Origin: Candidatus Competibacteraceae bacterium | GTDB lineage: Bacteria > Pseudomonadota > Gammaproteobacteria > Competibacterales > Competibacteraceae | Assembly (NCBI GenBank): GCA_016713505.1 | Contig: JADJPA010000001.1 | Coordinates: forward strand, 2,059,501 to 2,123,500 | Length of the DNA stretch: 64,000 bases | Direction of reading: 5' to 3' | In this document: one piece after another, positions 1 to 8,839 of the stretch | Position numbering within the stretch: the stretch's first letter is position 1 | Layout: each line of letters starts with the position of its first letter | The notes under the pieces: model-generated | The model's input: only the letters and a program-made list of their open reading frames with translations | Told to the model about the DNA's origin: nothing | Database searches by the model: none | Position numbers and translations under genes: made by a program

Positions 1-778
1 ACACATCACCCGCTTGAAAATGCAGGCGGGCTAGCAGATCCGGTGCTTCACGCCCGATCCAATAACGCTCTGCTTCTTTGATTACGGAAGCGCGATCCAC
101 CACCAACGCCTGCAATCGGGGATGTTGCTTGAGGATGACGGCAGATTTGCTGCCTTTGCCGCCGCCGAGATCGATGATCCGGTCGAATTGGCTCCAGTCG
201 AAATCCCGCGCGAAACTGTCGCCCGCCAATGCTTCCACGCTATCCATCGCCTGCGCAAATAGGGCATCGAAATCAGGATGCTGATCCATGTAATCGAACA
301 GCGCCTGACCGTGGGTCAGCTCAAACGGCGTCTCGCCGGTTCTAACGCCCTGCTCCAGTTGCTCGTACCAGGGGCGGCTCATGGCGTCGGAATTGTGCAT
401 GAGGATCATGGCACGGACGTTGCCCGGCTCGTCGGTGCGCAAGTACCTGGAAAGTCGATTGTTGGCGAAGGTGCGCGGCGCGGTTTCCTCGAACACGCCC
501 GCCGCCGCCAGCAGCCGCAGCAGTCGGTAAACCGTATCCGGCCCGGCGGCCACGCGGGCGGCGATGTCTTCCGCCGTCCGGGGCTGACCGCCCAGCACGG
601 TGGCGATATCGAGCCGCGCCACCACGTACAGCGCCCGCGACTGCCAAAACGCCGAGCCGATCTGCACCAGCCGAAACGGCGGCGGCGTCATATTGTTGGG
701 GAGATTCTGCATCCAATGGGCGAACCGCCATAGCCAGGCAAAGCGGCGCACAGCTCCTGCCTGTTTTTGAAAGGTCAT
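1..778 (-). CDS. SAM-dependent methyltransferase (O-methyltransferase type), 3' end outside window
   Basis: The frame is open from the ATG at 778 to the window edge (259 residues visible). It shows the two-part layout of O-methyltransferases of the hydroxyneurosporene/CrtF and plant OMT type. The N-terminal helical dimerisation and winged-helix part runs over about residues 25-95 (FRLVQIGSAFWQSRALYVV). The Rossmann SAM-binding loop IIDLGGGKGSKSA lies near residue 205. The start overlaps the stop of the upstream TetR gene in an ATGA, and GGAG stands just before it, so the two are probably co-transcribed. The substrate cannot be told from sequence. A pigment, quinone or small-molecule hydroxyl is the usual target in this family. 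Confidence 0.8.
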   Translation of the reverse strand, partial: MTFQKQAGAVRRFAWLWRFAHWMQNLPNNMTPPPFRLVQIGSAFWQSRALYVVARLDIATVLGGQPRTAEDIAARVAAGPDTVYRLLRLLAAAGVFEETAPRTFANNRLSRYLRTDEPGNVRAMILMHNSDAMSRPWYEQLEQGVRTGETPFELTHGQALFDYMDQHPDFDALFAQAMDSVEALAGDSFARDFDWSQFDRIIDLGGGKGSKSAVILKQHPRLQALVVDRASVIKEAERYWIGREAPDLLARLHFQAGDV

Positions 779-1397
779 GGTTTTTTCTCCGGCGCGACCG
801 GCGCAAGACCCGCCGCAAACAGGTGGCCATTGAAACGGGCCAGATTTTCCAGGAAGTCGGCGTCCAGCGGGCGCTCCATCTGTTCCTCGAAGATGTCCTT
901 GAGCAGCATCGGCGTCATGGCAAGACTGACAAACGCCATCCGCACGATGTCCGGGTCGATGGCGGGGGCAATCTGACCCCGATGCTGGAGATCGGCCACC
1001 TTGCGCGCCCCGCGCGTGCGGCCGCGTTCGAGCAGTTGCTGGATAAAGCGGCGACCCGGCCCTTGATTCAAAGCCAGCACTTTGAGAATCAGCCGGGGAA
1101 TTCCGGCCGTTGGCGCATGGTGTCGTAATAGAGCTGAAAGAAGCCGGTGAAACCCGTCACCGAGGACAGCAAAGGCCCATCCAACACCGCCAGCAGCGGG
1201 CTTAGGGTCTCCCGGATCATCTCTTCGTACAGTCCTTCCTTGTTGCCGAAGTAGTAGCGGATCATGGAGACGTTGGCGTTGGCCTGCTGGGCGATCCGCC
1301 GGGTGGTGACGTTGTGATAGTCATCCGCCAGAAAGCAATCCAGCGCGGCTCTGAGCAGCCGCTCACGGACGGAATCAGAGGTTTGTTGGGCGACCAC
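775..1397 (-). pseudogene. TetR-family regulator broken by a one-base frameshift
   Basis: The first 102 codons, from a GTG at 1397, encode a typical TetR N-terminal helix-turn-helix (TTRRIAQQANANVSMIRYYFGNKEGLYEEM). The frame then hits TGA at 1089-1091. A second frame continues the ligand-binding half (LALNQGPGRRFIQQLLERG to APEKKP). Adding one C to the C4 run on the coding strand (plus-strand G4 at 1095-1098) joins the two as RPEFPRLILKVLALNQ, which reads naturally for the family. This is therefore one gene with a single-base deletion in a homopolymer. It is either a real recent inactivation or a sequencing/assembly error. It overlaps the methyltransferase by 4 nt and probably regulates it. 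Confidence 0.8.
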
Positions 1398-1531
1398 GAT
1401 CAGGGCTTTTCCTTATTGCCGACGACCGTGGCAGAGTAGCATTGCGCAGAGAAAGAATTACAGCGATTTCGTTAATCAAATCGGGGGGATTGATTGATGA
1501 GATCACATTTAATAGTAGAGGTTCCTTATAT

Positions 1532-3487
1532 TCATAGCACCCCATTAAGTTTTATAAATACCCTCTCAAAGCGGCCCAACTCTTCCGGGCTTAGTGATGA
1601 AGCTTTGAGTGCTGGCAAGACCGCTTGGGCAACACGATAGTGATTAAATCCACCATCCTTAAACAGCAAAATATCTTTCTCTTTTAGCCAATGGTTGATC
1701 CGCTCGACTATACGAGGTTGTGCACCAAGTTCGCTGGTTTTCAGCGCTAAGCCCTTCAACTCTTTAACATACACTCTATTAAAGGCGGCAATATATGCGT
1801 CAGTCGGCAGCAAATCCTCGATATCCGCCTCACTCGGCACCGGACTGAGGAATATGGAAAAATCGAGTACGCGCTTTCGCTCAATCAGCTTTTGCCGGAT
1901 CACATCTTCAAGTTTTTGGTGTGGTATGCTCGCACGATTATGCAATACTGCGAGACTAAGTTTATTAGCTCCCAGCAGCGCGATGAATGTAGCCAACTTA
2001 TCAAGCCCACCAACTGGCACAAGAATGGCGTCGCCGAGTCCCTGTTTACCCTTGGCCTCCAGCAGAGCGCTCATATGTTGCAGGATTATCAAATCTGCTG
2101 GGCCTTCGATTAGGATATTCTTCTTGGCAACAAATAGGTTCTGAGCAATGGAGTAACCAAGGGCGGCCTGCAAAGGAAAGACGCTTTCTTCCGACGACCT
2201 GGCCAAATCTTCAGTGATTTTGGTACCTTCTTTGATGTGATCCTCGACAACGCGCACATCGCTAAGATGCACGCTGTCCACCATAAAAGGAGAATGGGTC
2301 GTATAGATAATCTGGTGCTTATTTGACAACTCGCGTATGTATTCCAAAAGATCGGCTTGAGCTAAAGCGTGCAAGTTCAATCCTGGCTCGTCCAGTAGCA
2401 GGATGAGAGCATCATCTGTTGAAGCGCGTGACTGTACAGCGTCGAACCAAGTGATAAAGCTGAAAAACCAGATAAATCCTTTGCTACGCTGGTCAAAAGG
2501 TACGGTCACTCCATGCCGCCGATTCCTTATACGGATGTAGAGATTGACACCATTGTTATACGGCGCAACGTCCTTAGTGTCTGTTTTTAAATCGAACTCT
2601 ACATCCAAGTCCTTATTTTGCCTCCAGAAATCAAAAATTCTCTGCGTAATACTCAAGCCAATTGCTTCTAGTTTAGCTTTGGCAATTTCGTAACCCTCCT
2701 CGCTCATAAGTTCTTGTAGTGTTGTACCAGCAAGTTCCATAAGTCCCTGTGCTGTCTCGTCAGCATCAGTTATCTGCTTTGCCGCTTCACGCTGCTGCAA
2801 CGATGGCAGATTGATCTTCCCTTCAAGCAGCTTATAGTCATCAAAATACAAAAACTTTGGTAGTTTTGGCCCTAGATATTCCCGCCAGATATAACCTTCA
2901 ATAAGTTTCCAACCTCCAGTAGTAGCCCGTGCACGCCACGTAGCCGCGAAAGCAGCTAGTTTGCTGTCCACGGACAAACTGAGACTCTCGATCTTTTGGA
3001 TTACGGTTTCCAGATCTATAGCATCAGCAAAAACCTCATCCTTATGCTCTAATTCACCCATACTCACTTTTAGTGCAGAAAGGGCCAATTCTTCATTAAT
3101 AGAAAATCCAACAGTGTGTGTATTAGCAATTGTTGTGTTGTATGTGAATATATCACCAGCAGTGACAACCTCCATTCTGGAAAATACCTCCTTGTTAACC
3201 CTGTCGGCAAGCTCTTTCTCAATACGGAACGTCAGCTCAACAACCCGTTGATACTTTTCAGCTTCATGTTGAGGGCGATACCGCACCAAATCTTTGCGTG
3301 GATAATCATAAATAAAATCGTACTTCGGTGAGCCTACTGGCAATGCTTTGTGAAGAGCTTCAAGAAAGGCTGTTTTACCTGATTCGTTTTTACCAACAAG
3401 CACTGTCACGTCATCGGCCAGCAAAACTGGTGTAGAATCCTCAATGCACTTGTATTTCCAGACTTGCGCCTTAATCAGAGCCAGCAT
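1532..3487 (-). CDS. OLD-family ATPase with C-terminal TOPRIM-like domain
   Basis: This 651-aa protein has an ABC/SMC-type ATPase split by a long insert. Walker A (GKNESGKT) is at residues 32-39, Walker B (ILLLDEPGLNLH) near 362, and the H-loop (TTHSPF) near 400. A C-terminal TOPRIM-like region starts near 457 (NILIEGPADLIIL) and includes EADIEDLLP. This is the layout of OLD nucleases and of GajA in Gabija defence. At the position where the TOPRIM DxD is expected it reads LAVLHNRAS, so the metal-binding pair is not visible. No UvrD-like partner is adjacent, so Gabija is not supported. The gene is clearly more AT-rich than its neighbours, which suggests horizontal acquisition. The ATG at 3487 has a strong AAGGAGAG site. 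Confidence 0.75.
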   Translation of the reverse strand: MLALIKAQVWKYKCIEDSTPVLLADDVTVLVGKNESGKTAFLEALHKALPVGSPKYDFIYDYPRKDLVRYRPQHEAEKYQRVVELTFRIEKELADRVNKEVFSRMEVVTAGDIFTYNTTIANTHTVGFSINEELALSALKVSMGELEHKDEVFADAIDLETVIQKIESLSLSVDSKLAAFAATWRARATTGGWKLIEGYIWREYLGPKLPKFLYFDDYKLLEGKINLPSLQQREAAKQITDADETAQGLMELAGTTLQELMSEEGYEIAKAKLEAIGLSITQRIFDFWRQNKDLDVEFDLKTDTKDVAPYNNGVNLYIRIRNRRHGVTVPFDQRSKGFIWFFSFITWFDAVQSRASTDDALILLLDEPGLNLHALAQADLLEYIRELSNKHQIIYTTHSPFMVDSVHLSDVRVVEDHIKEGTKITEDLARSSEESVFPLQAALGYSIAQNLFVAKKNILIEGPADLIILQHMSALLEAKGKQGLGDAILVPVGGLDKLATFIALLGANKLSLAVLHNRASIPHQKLEDVIRQKLIERKRVLDFSIFLSPVPSEADIEDLLPTDAYIAAFNRVYVKELKGLALKTSELGAQPRIVERINHWLKEKDILLFKDGGFNHYRVAQAVLPALKASSLSPEELGRFERVFIKLNGVL

Positions 3488-3559
3488 ATTCTCTCCTTGA
3501 GAACTTTTCTATTTGGCCAATTTATCTATCTAAGGATTACCGCTTATTAGGATTGCTTA

Positions 3560-3736
3560 ATGAAGATCGATATGAGCCGGGAAGCGGTGACAAATCGCCT
3601 GAAAACCGTCGAACAATTGCGAAAGCTTTGTCTTTCGCTCGCTAATTCGAGCGCGGGTAAACAAATCAGAACGCAATTTCCAAATAACAAATCTGTTCAG
3701 AAAACGGAAAAGGCTTTAGGAAACAAACGTGATTAA
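3560..3736 (+). CDS. Small basic protein of unknown function (58 aa)
   Basis: This short open frame begins at an ATG with AGGA 7 nt upstream and ends at TAA 3734-3736. That stop lies inside the left arm of a strong hairpin that would terminate the transcript. The product is soluble-looking and rich in Lys/Arg. It begins MKIDMSREAVTNRLKTVEQL and has no signal peptide or membrane segment. I do not recognise a family. Good translation signals and an abutting terminator favour a real gene. The short length and lack of a visible homolog argue for caution. It lies divergent from the OLD ATPase and convergent with clpB. Confidence 0.45.
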   Translation: MKIDMSREAVTNRLKTVEQLRKLCLSLANSSAGKQIRTQFPNNKSVQKTEKALGNKRD

Positions 3737-3768
3737 ACCGCCGAAGCGCCTTTCGGCGCTCCGGTTTT
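3735..3768. terminator. Bidirectional hairpin between the small ORF and clpB
   Basis: An inverted repeat pairs AAACCG and AAGCGCC (3735-3750) with GGCGCT and CCGGTTT (3755-3767) around a TTTC loop. On the plus strand it is followed by TTTTAC and on the minus strand by TTTAATC. It sits directly after clpB (ends 3772) and overlaps the stop codon of the plus-strand small ORF, so it can serve both convergent genes. Confidence 0.65.
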
Positions 3769-3771
3769 ACT

Positions 3772-6378
3772 TCACTTGGCGAGCTTATCGCCCGACCGTT
3801 TGCGAAATTCCAATCCCTCCTTGCCCGCTTCTACCACCACGGTATCGCCCGGTCCAAATTCCCCGGCCAGAATCCGCCGCGCCAGCGGATTTTCCAACTC
3901 CTGCTGGATCGCCCGCTTGAGCGGCCGCGCGCCGTAGACCGGATCGAATCCCGCCTCGCCGAGCTTGTCCAGCGCCGCCGTTGCGACCTCCAGACCCATC
4001 TGTCGGTCGGCCAGCCGCTTGCGCAGATAACCGATCTGAATATCGGCAATCGAACGAATCTGCTCGCGACCCAGCGGATGGAATACCACCACCTCGTCGA
4101 TGCGGTTGATGAACTCCGGCCGGAAATGATCCGACACTTGAGTCATCACCATGCTTTTCATCAGCGTGTAGTTATTCTGCGCCGCCATCTCCTGAATCAT
4201 CTGCGAGCCAAGATTCGAGGTCATCACGATCACGGTGTTGCGGAAATCCACAGTGCGGCCCTGACCGTCGGTCAAGCGGCCGTCGTCCAAAACCTGCAAC
4301 AGCACATTGAATACGTCCTGGTGCGCCTTTTCGACCTCATCCAGCAAAATCACCGAATACGGCCGCCGCCGGATCGCCTCAGTCAAATAGCCGCCCTCGT
4401 CGTAGCCGACATAGCCCGGCGGCGCACCGATCATCCGCGACACGGAATGTTTTTCCATGAATTCCGACATGTCGATCCGAACCATCGCTTCCTCGGTGTC
4501 GAACAAAAACGCCGCCAGCGCCTTGCACAATTCGGTCTTGCCGACGCCGGTCGGGCCGAGGAACAAGAATGAGCCGTTGGGCCGGTTAGGATCGGACAGC
4601 CCCGCCCGCGAGCGGCGGATCGCATCGCTGACCGCTTTGACCGCTTCATCCTGCCCCACCACCCGCTTGCGGATCACCTCTTCCATCCGCAACAGCTTGT
4701 CGCGCTCGCCTTCCAGCATCTTGGACACCGGAATCCCGGTCCATTTGGACACCACCTCGGCGATTTCCTCGTCAGTGACTTTATTGCGCAATAGCTTGAA
4801 TTGCACGCCGTCACCCGACTCCGCCGCCGTGGCCTGGGTCAGTTTTCGCTCCAATTCGGGAATGCGGCCGTAGCTCAACTCCGACATCCGCGCCAGATCA
4901 CCGGCCCGGCGGGCGGTATCCAATTCCAATTTGGCCCGCTCCAATTCTTCCTTGACTTGCGCCGAACCGTGCAGCGCCAGCTTTTCCGCTTTCCAGACTT
5001 CCTCGAAATCGCTGTACTCCTTTTCCAGCTTACTGATTTCCTGCTCCAGCAGTTCCAGCCGCTTCTTGGATGCCTCGTCGCTTTCCTTCTTTAGCGCCTC
5101 GCGTTCGATCTTCAACTGAATCAAGCGCCGCTCCAGCCGATCCATCGCTTCCGGCTTGGAGTCGATCTCCATGCGGATGCGCGAGGCCGCCTCGTCGATC
5201 AGGTCGATGGCCTTGTCCGGTAAATTGCGGTCGGTGATGTAGCGGTGCGACAGGGTGGCGGCGGCGACGATGGCCGGGTCGGTGATTTCCACGCCGTGAT
5301 GCACTTCGTAACGCTCGTTTAGGCCGCGCAGAATGGCGATGGTGTCCTCGACGCTCGGCTCGTTGACCAGCACCTTTTGAAAGCGCCGTTCCAGCGCCGC
5401 GTCCTTCTCGACATATTTACGATATTCGTCCAGCGTGGTCGCGCCGATGCAATGCAATTCGCCGCGCGCCAGCGCCGGTTTCAGCATGTTGCCGGCGTCC
5501 ATCGCACCCTCGGCCTTACCCGCGCCGACCATCGTATGCAATTCGTCGATGAACAGGATGATCTGGCCTTCCTGCTTGGCGAGATCGTTAAGCACCGCCT
5601 TCAACCGCTCCTCGAACTCGCCGCGAAACTTCGCCCCCGCGATCAACGCGCCCATGTCGAGCGCCAGCACCCGCTTGTTCTTCAAACCTTCCGGCACCTC
5701 GGCGTTGATGATCCGCTGGGCCAGCCCTTCGACGATGGCGGTTTTGCCGACGCCGGGTTCGCCGATCAGCACCGGATTGTTCTTGGTGCGCCGCTGCAAC
5801 ACCTGAATGGTGCGGCGGATTTCGTCGTCGCGGCCGATCACCGGATCGAGCTTGCCCTGCTCGGCCCGCTCGGTCAGGTCGATGGTGTATTTTTCCAGCG
5901 CCTGCCGCTGCTCCTCGGCGTTGGGATCGTCGACCTTATGACCGCCGCGCATCGCCTCGATGCCGCGCTCGATCAGGGTCTTGGTCGCGCCGGCCTTATG
6001 CAGCATCGCGCCCAGTTCGCCCTTGTCCTCTAGCGCCGCCAGCACGAATAATTCGGATGAGATGTAGGCGTCCTTGCGCTGCTGGGCCAGTTTGTCGGTC
6101 AAATTCAGCACCCGCGACAGGGCGTTGGAGATTTGCACGTCGCCACCCGCGCCTTCGACGCGCGGCAAGCGATCCAACGCCTCGCCGATCTGCGAGCGCA
6201 ACAGGTTGACGTTGACATCGGCCTGCGCCAGCAACGGTCGCACCGTGCCGCCGTCCTGATCGAGCAACGCCGCCAGCACATGCACCGGTTCGATAAATTG
6301 ATGGTCGCGACCGATCGCCAAGCTTTGAGCTTCGCTCAGCGCCAGTTGAAATTTGTTGGTCAGTTTGTCCATGCGCAT
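3772..6378 (-). CDS. clpB: ATP-dependent disaggregase ClpB
   Basis: ClpB is a hexameric AAA+ chaperone that threads aggregated proteins together with DnaK. From the start at 6378 the protein has 868 aa, normal for the family. In order it has the Clp N domain (residues 1-145), NBD1 with Walker A GEPGVGKT (about 206-213) and DELHTMVGAG, a long coiled-coil middle domain (about 400-520), and NBD2 with GPTGVGKT and the pore loop GYVGYDEGG. An in-frame ATG lies 8 codons upstream. I chose 6378 because AGGGG (6388-6392) sits 9 nt before it and the protein then begins MRMDKLTNKFQ, as in ClpB. A sigma-32-like promoter lies upstream. Confidence 0.97.
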   Translation of the reverse strand: MRMDKLTNKFQLALSEAQSLAIGRDHQFIEPVHVLAALLDQDGGTVRPLLAQADVNVNLLRSQIGEALDRLPRVEGAGGDVQISNALSRVLNLTDKLAQQRKDAYISSELFVLAALEDKGELGAMLHKAGATKTLIERGIEAMRGGHKVDDPNAEEQRQALEKYTIDLTERAEQGKLDPVIGRDDEIRRTIQVLQRRTKNNPVLIGEPGVGKTAIVEGLAQRIINAEVPEGLKNKRVLALDMGALIAGAKFRGEFEERLKAVLNDLAKQEGQIILFIDELHTMVGAGKAEGAMDAGNMLKPALARGELHCIGATTLDEYRKYVEKDAALERRFQKVLVNEPSVEDTIAILRGLNERYEVHHGVEITDPAIVAAATLSHRYITDRNLPDKAIDLIDEAASRIRMEIDSKPEAMDRLERRLIQLKIEREALKKESDEASKKRLELLEQEISKLEKEYSDFEEVWKAEKLALHGSAQVKEELERAKLELDTARRAGDLARMSELSYGRIPELERKLTQATAAESGDGVQFKLLRNKVTDEEIAEVVSKWTGIPVSKMLEGERDKLLRMEEVIRKRVVGQDEAVKAVSDAIRRSRAGLSDPNRPNGSFLFLGPTGVGKTELCKALAAFLFDTEEAMVRIDMSEFMEKHSVSRMIGAPPGYVGYDEGGYLTEAIRRRPYSVILLDEVEKAHQDVFNVLLQVLDDGRLTDGQGRTVDFRNTVIVMTSNLGSQMIQEMAAQNNYTLMKSMVMTQVSDHFRPEFINRIDEVVVFHPLGREQIRSIADIQIGYLRKRLADRQMGLEVATAALDKLGEAGFDPVYGARPLKRAIQQELENPLARRILAGEFGPGDTVVVEAGKEGLEFRKRSGDKLAK

Positions 6379-6414
6379 GGCTAGGTACCCCTGTAAACGC
6401 AAAATTTCTTCATA

Positions 6415-6443
6415 AATTGGGTGCGGATCGGGGGAAATTCAAG
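6415..6443 (-). promoter_or_regulatory. Candidate sigma-32 heat-shock promoter of clpB
   Basis: On the minus strand CTTGAA (6443-6438) is followed after 15 bp by ACCCAATT (6422-6415). The sigma-32 consensus is CTTGAAA, 11-16 bp, CCCCATnT. The element lies about 37 nt upstream of the clpB start. E. coli clpB is a classical sigma-32 gene, so the position is right, but the -10 match is imperfect. Confidence 0.5.
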
Positions 6444-6500
6444 ACTGGTGGCCATTCGAATACCGCAATATCGGCAACGATTTTATCGGGCTAGGTGCAT

Positions 6501-6535
6501 AAAAAAGGCGGTGGAAACCGTGTCTCCACCGCCTT
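6501..6535 (-). terminator. Rho-independent terminator of metalloprotease gene 1
   Basis: An 11-bp perfect stem pairs AAGGCGGTGGA (6505-6515) with TCCACCGCCTT (6525-6535). On the minus strand it runs into TTTTTT (6506-6501). It lies about 60 nt past the stop at 6594 and separates the protease gene from clpB. Confidence 0.85.
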
Positions 6536-6593
6536 CAGGTCTGTTGCTTCTAGCGACGATCCCTGCCGCCTTGGCGTACAACGTTCTCGAAAC

Positions 6594-8747
6594 TCAGCGT
6601 TTCTTGAAGTTGATGTTGGCCGTGCACACGTTATTGGCGCAATTGGTGTTCGAGCCGCCAAAGGTGTAGCCGGTCGCCGGAACCGCTTTCAGCGTCACCG
6701 TAGTCCCCATCGGGAAAACCGCGCTGCACACCGCGCCGCAGTTGATGCCGGCCGGGCTGCTGGTCACCGTGCCGCCGCCGCTGAGCACCACTTTGAAGGT
6801 ATAAGTGTTGCTCTTGGTCTGCGTCTTGTTGAAGGTCGCCTTGACGCTCTTGGCCGCACTCATCGGCACCGTGCAGGTTCCGGTTCCCGTGCACGCGCCG
6901 CTCCAACCCGCGAACGTGGAGCCGCTGGCGGGCGTTGCGGTTAAGGTCACGTTGGTCCCGCTGGCGAATCCATAGGAACACGCCGATCCGCAGTTGACGC
7001 CGGCGGGATTGCTGACGACCGTGCCCGCTCCCGATCCCGCCTTGGTGACGGTTAAGGTGTATTTGGCGCTGGTGGTTTGCGCCTTGAAGGTCGCGGTGAC
7101 GTTTTTAGCGGCGTTCATGGTGACGGCGCAGGCGGCCGTTCCGGTGCACGCGCCGCTCCAGCCGGCGAAGGTCGAGCCGGCGGCCGGAACGGCGTTGAGC
7201 GTCACGTTGGTTCCGCCGGCGTAGTTCTCGCTGCAATCGCTGCCGCAGTTGATGCCGGCCGGACTGCTGCTGACCGTCCCGCTGCCCGATTTGCTCACCG
7301 TCAAGGCGTAGGTGGTGGGAGCCGGCGGCGTGACGACCTGGGCGCTGCGAAAGGCCGCCACGGCGGCGCGGGTGTTGTTGAGCGACAGGGTGTTGTTCGC
7401 TGAATTGGCCGCCGTTTCGCTGATCCCGCAGGCGATCCCGCCCGCGCAGGTGATCGCCGGATTCGAGAACTTGCCGATCCGGGGGTTGATGTAGCTCATC
7501 ACCGTGCCGAAGGTGCCGCTGACGCCGTAACCGTACGAATAGGGATAGGCGCCAATCCCGCTGCCGGAGTTGGCCCGGTCGTGCAGGCTGCCCATGTTGT
7601 GGCCCAGTTCGTGGACGAAACTCAAATCCAGACAGTAATAACCGGAGCCGTTGACATCTCGCCCGTCGCCGATGACCGAATAGCCGTAGTTGGCATAGCC
7701 TGAAATCGGTTGTCCGCCGTAACCGCCGACCCAAGCCACCCCGCAACTACCGCCCGAGGTGGTGTTATTGAACGGCCGGATCAACGACACCAAGTCTGCG
7801 CCCTTGCTGGTGCGCAGGTTGGCCACTCCCGCCAAGGCGGGATCGCTCCCGTTGGTCAGCGCGTTCAACGCCGCGTCGTTGGTGGTGGTATCGCTGTAGT
7901 TGACTTGTTCTTTGTGAACCAGCCGCAAGTTAATGTAGACGCCGCTGTCCCGATAGGCCTGATTGGATAAGGCCACCAACTGATCCAGCCGGGCCGACAG
8001 GCCGCTGCCCAGCCGGCTGGCCAGGCCCGGCGTGTACAAAATCATCACGTCGATGGTGGCCGATGTGGTGTCGGCCGCCATCGGTACGGCCTGAGCGTCG
8101 CGCCCGCCCTCGACCCCAGCGCCGGGCTTGTTCCTGGGAATGCGCTTTTTAAGATGTTCCGGCAACGGAATCAGGGCATCGTTCTCGCCGGGTTCGACGG
8201 GCGTCAATCCGCTTGCCTGCGTATCGATCAGCCACTCGCCCGCCGCATCGGATTCGATCAAAAACTCGCCGTCCGGGGTCAGGACACGGCCCGATGCGCC
8301 GTGCTCGCCGAAGGTGATGACGGCGCGGTAATCGTCGCCGTAATCCTTGAGATAACCCGACCAGGTGACGTTGCCGCTGGGGTGGTCCTGGCGGTTGTCG
8401 TAAACCAGCTCATAACTGACGCCGCGCGGCAGCGAAAACCGCGCCTTAGCCTGCAACGGCAGGTCAGCAATGGCCCGGTTGAGCCGGACCGCTTCGCGCC
8501 CGACCCTCGCGCGGCCGGCGCGCGCTGCTTGGGGACCGGTCGCTGGCGCTGGAGCGAACAACTCGACGGCGGCCTCCGGCGCGACTGCTTGCGGCTCAGA
8601 CTCGGCGGCCACCGCCGACAGCCCCGACGCCAGCAGCGTCAAACCGAGGGCGACCACCGAGCAACGACGCACGGGAGAACGGCCTCGAACGGCACTAAAA
8701 GAAGAATTATCCTTTTGAAACAAGGACTGATGAAGAAAATTTGCCAT
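6594..8747 (-). CDS. Secreted reprolysin-like zinc metalloprotease with three C-terminal beta repeats (paralog 1)
   Basis: This 717-aa protein has a long Sec signal (basic start, then VVALGLTLLASGLSAVAA, cleavage near residue 49). A propeptide-like region is followed by a metzincin catalytic domain with HELGHNMGSLHD (zinc ligands H379, H383, H389; E380 catalytic) and a Met-turn VMSY at M417. The last third is three copies of a repeat of about 75 aa (SGSGTVSSSPAGINCGSDCS...FAGWSGACTG) with paired cysteines, the bacterial repeat found in many surface and secreted proteins. It should be an extracellular protease. It has its own sigma-54-like promoter, c-di-GMP-I riboswitch and terminator. Parts are identical at the DNA level to the paralog at 9085-11499. 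Confidence 0.9.
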   Translation of the reverse strand: MANFLHQSLFQKDNSSFSAVRGRSPVRRCSVVALGLTLLASGLSAVAAESEPQAVAPEAAVELFAPAPATGPQAARAGRARVGREAVRLNRAIADLPLQAKARFSLPRGVSYELVYDNRQDHPSGNVTWSGYLKDYGDDYRAVITFGEHGASGRVLTPDGEFLIESDAAGEWLIDTQASGLTPVEPGENDALIPLPEHLKKRIPRNKPGAGVEGGRDAQAVPMAADTTSATIDVMILYTPGLASRLGSGLSARLDQLVALSNQAYRDSGVYINLRLVHKEQVNYSDTTTNDAALNALTNGSDPALAGVANLRTSKGADLVSLIRPFNNTTSGGSCGVAWVGGYGGQPISGYANYGYSVIGDGRDVNGSGYYCLDLSFVHELGHNMGSLHDRANSGSGIGAYPYSYGYGVSGTFGTVMSYINPRIGKFSNPAITCAGGIACGISETAANSANNTLSLNNTRAAVAAFRSAQVVTPPAPTTYALTVSKSGSGTVSSSPAGINCGSDCSENYAGGTNVTLNAVPAAGSTFAGWSGACTGTAACAVTMNAAKNVTATFKAQTTSAKYTLTVTKAGSGAGTVVSNPAGVNCGSACSYGFASGTNVTLTATPASGSTFAGWSGACTGTGTCTVPMSAAKSVKATFNKTQTKSNTYTFKVVLSGGGTVTSSPAGINCGAVCSAVFPMGTTVTLKAVPATGYTFGGSNTNCANNVCTANINFKKR
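7218..7783. repeat. 566-bp block identical to 9991-10556
   Basis: Read line by line, I find no difference between this stretch of metalloprotease gene 1 and 9991-10556 of gene 2 (constant offset 2773). It covers the zinc site, Met-turn and start of the first beta repeat. Further identical blocks (7951-8097 with 10724-10870; 8286-8503 with 11038-11255) alternate with clearly diverged stretches. That patchwork is the signature of gene conversion after duplication. Confidence 0.9.
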
Positions 8748-8806
8748 GATGACAGCACACCTTTGATTTTGAATGTGCGGTCTCAGGTCAAGCCTTATAC
8801 GCAGAG

Positions 8807-8834
8807 AAAAGCCAACGCGCCGCGAACGGCGTTG
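8807..8834 (-). terminator. Terminator-like hairpin in the expression platform of riboswitch 1
   Basis: On the minus strand CAACGCCG, loop TTCG, then CGGCGCGTTG forms an 8-bp stem with a 2-nt bulge, followed by GCTTTTCT. It lies between the aptamer and the protease start. The equivalent hairpin in the paralog keeps the stem and changes only the loop (CTCG). This suggests transcription-termination control by the riboswitch. Confidence 0.55.
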
Positions 8835-8839
8835 AATCT

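Noticed and set aside
1532..3487. Gabija defence system
   Set aside because: A GajA-like ATPase is present, but no UvrD-like GajB gene lies on either side and the TOPRIM acids are not visible.
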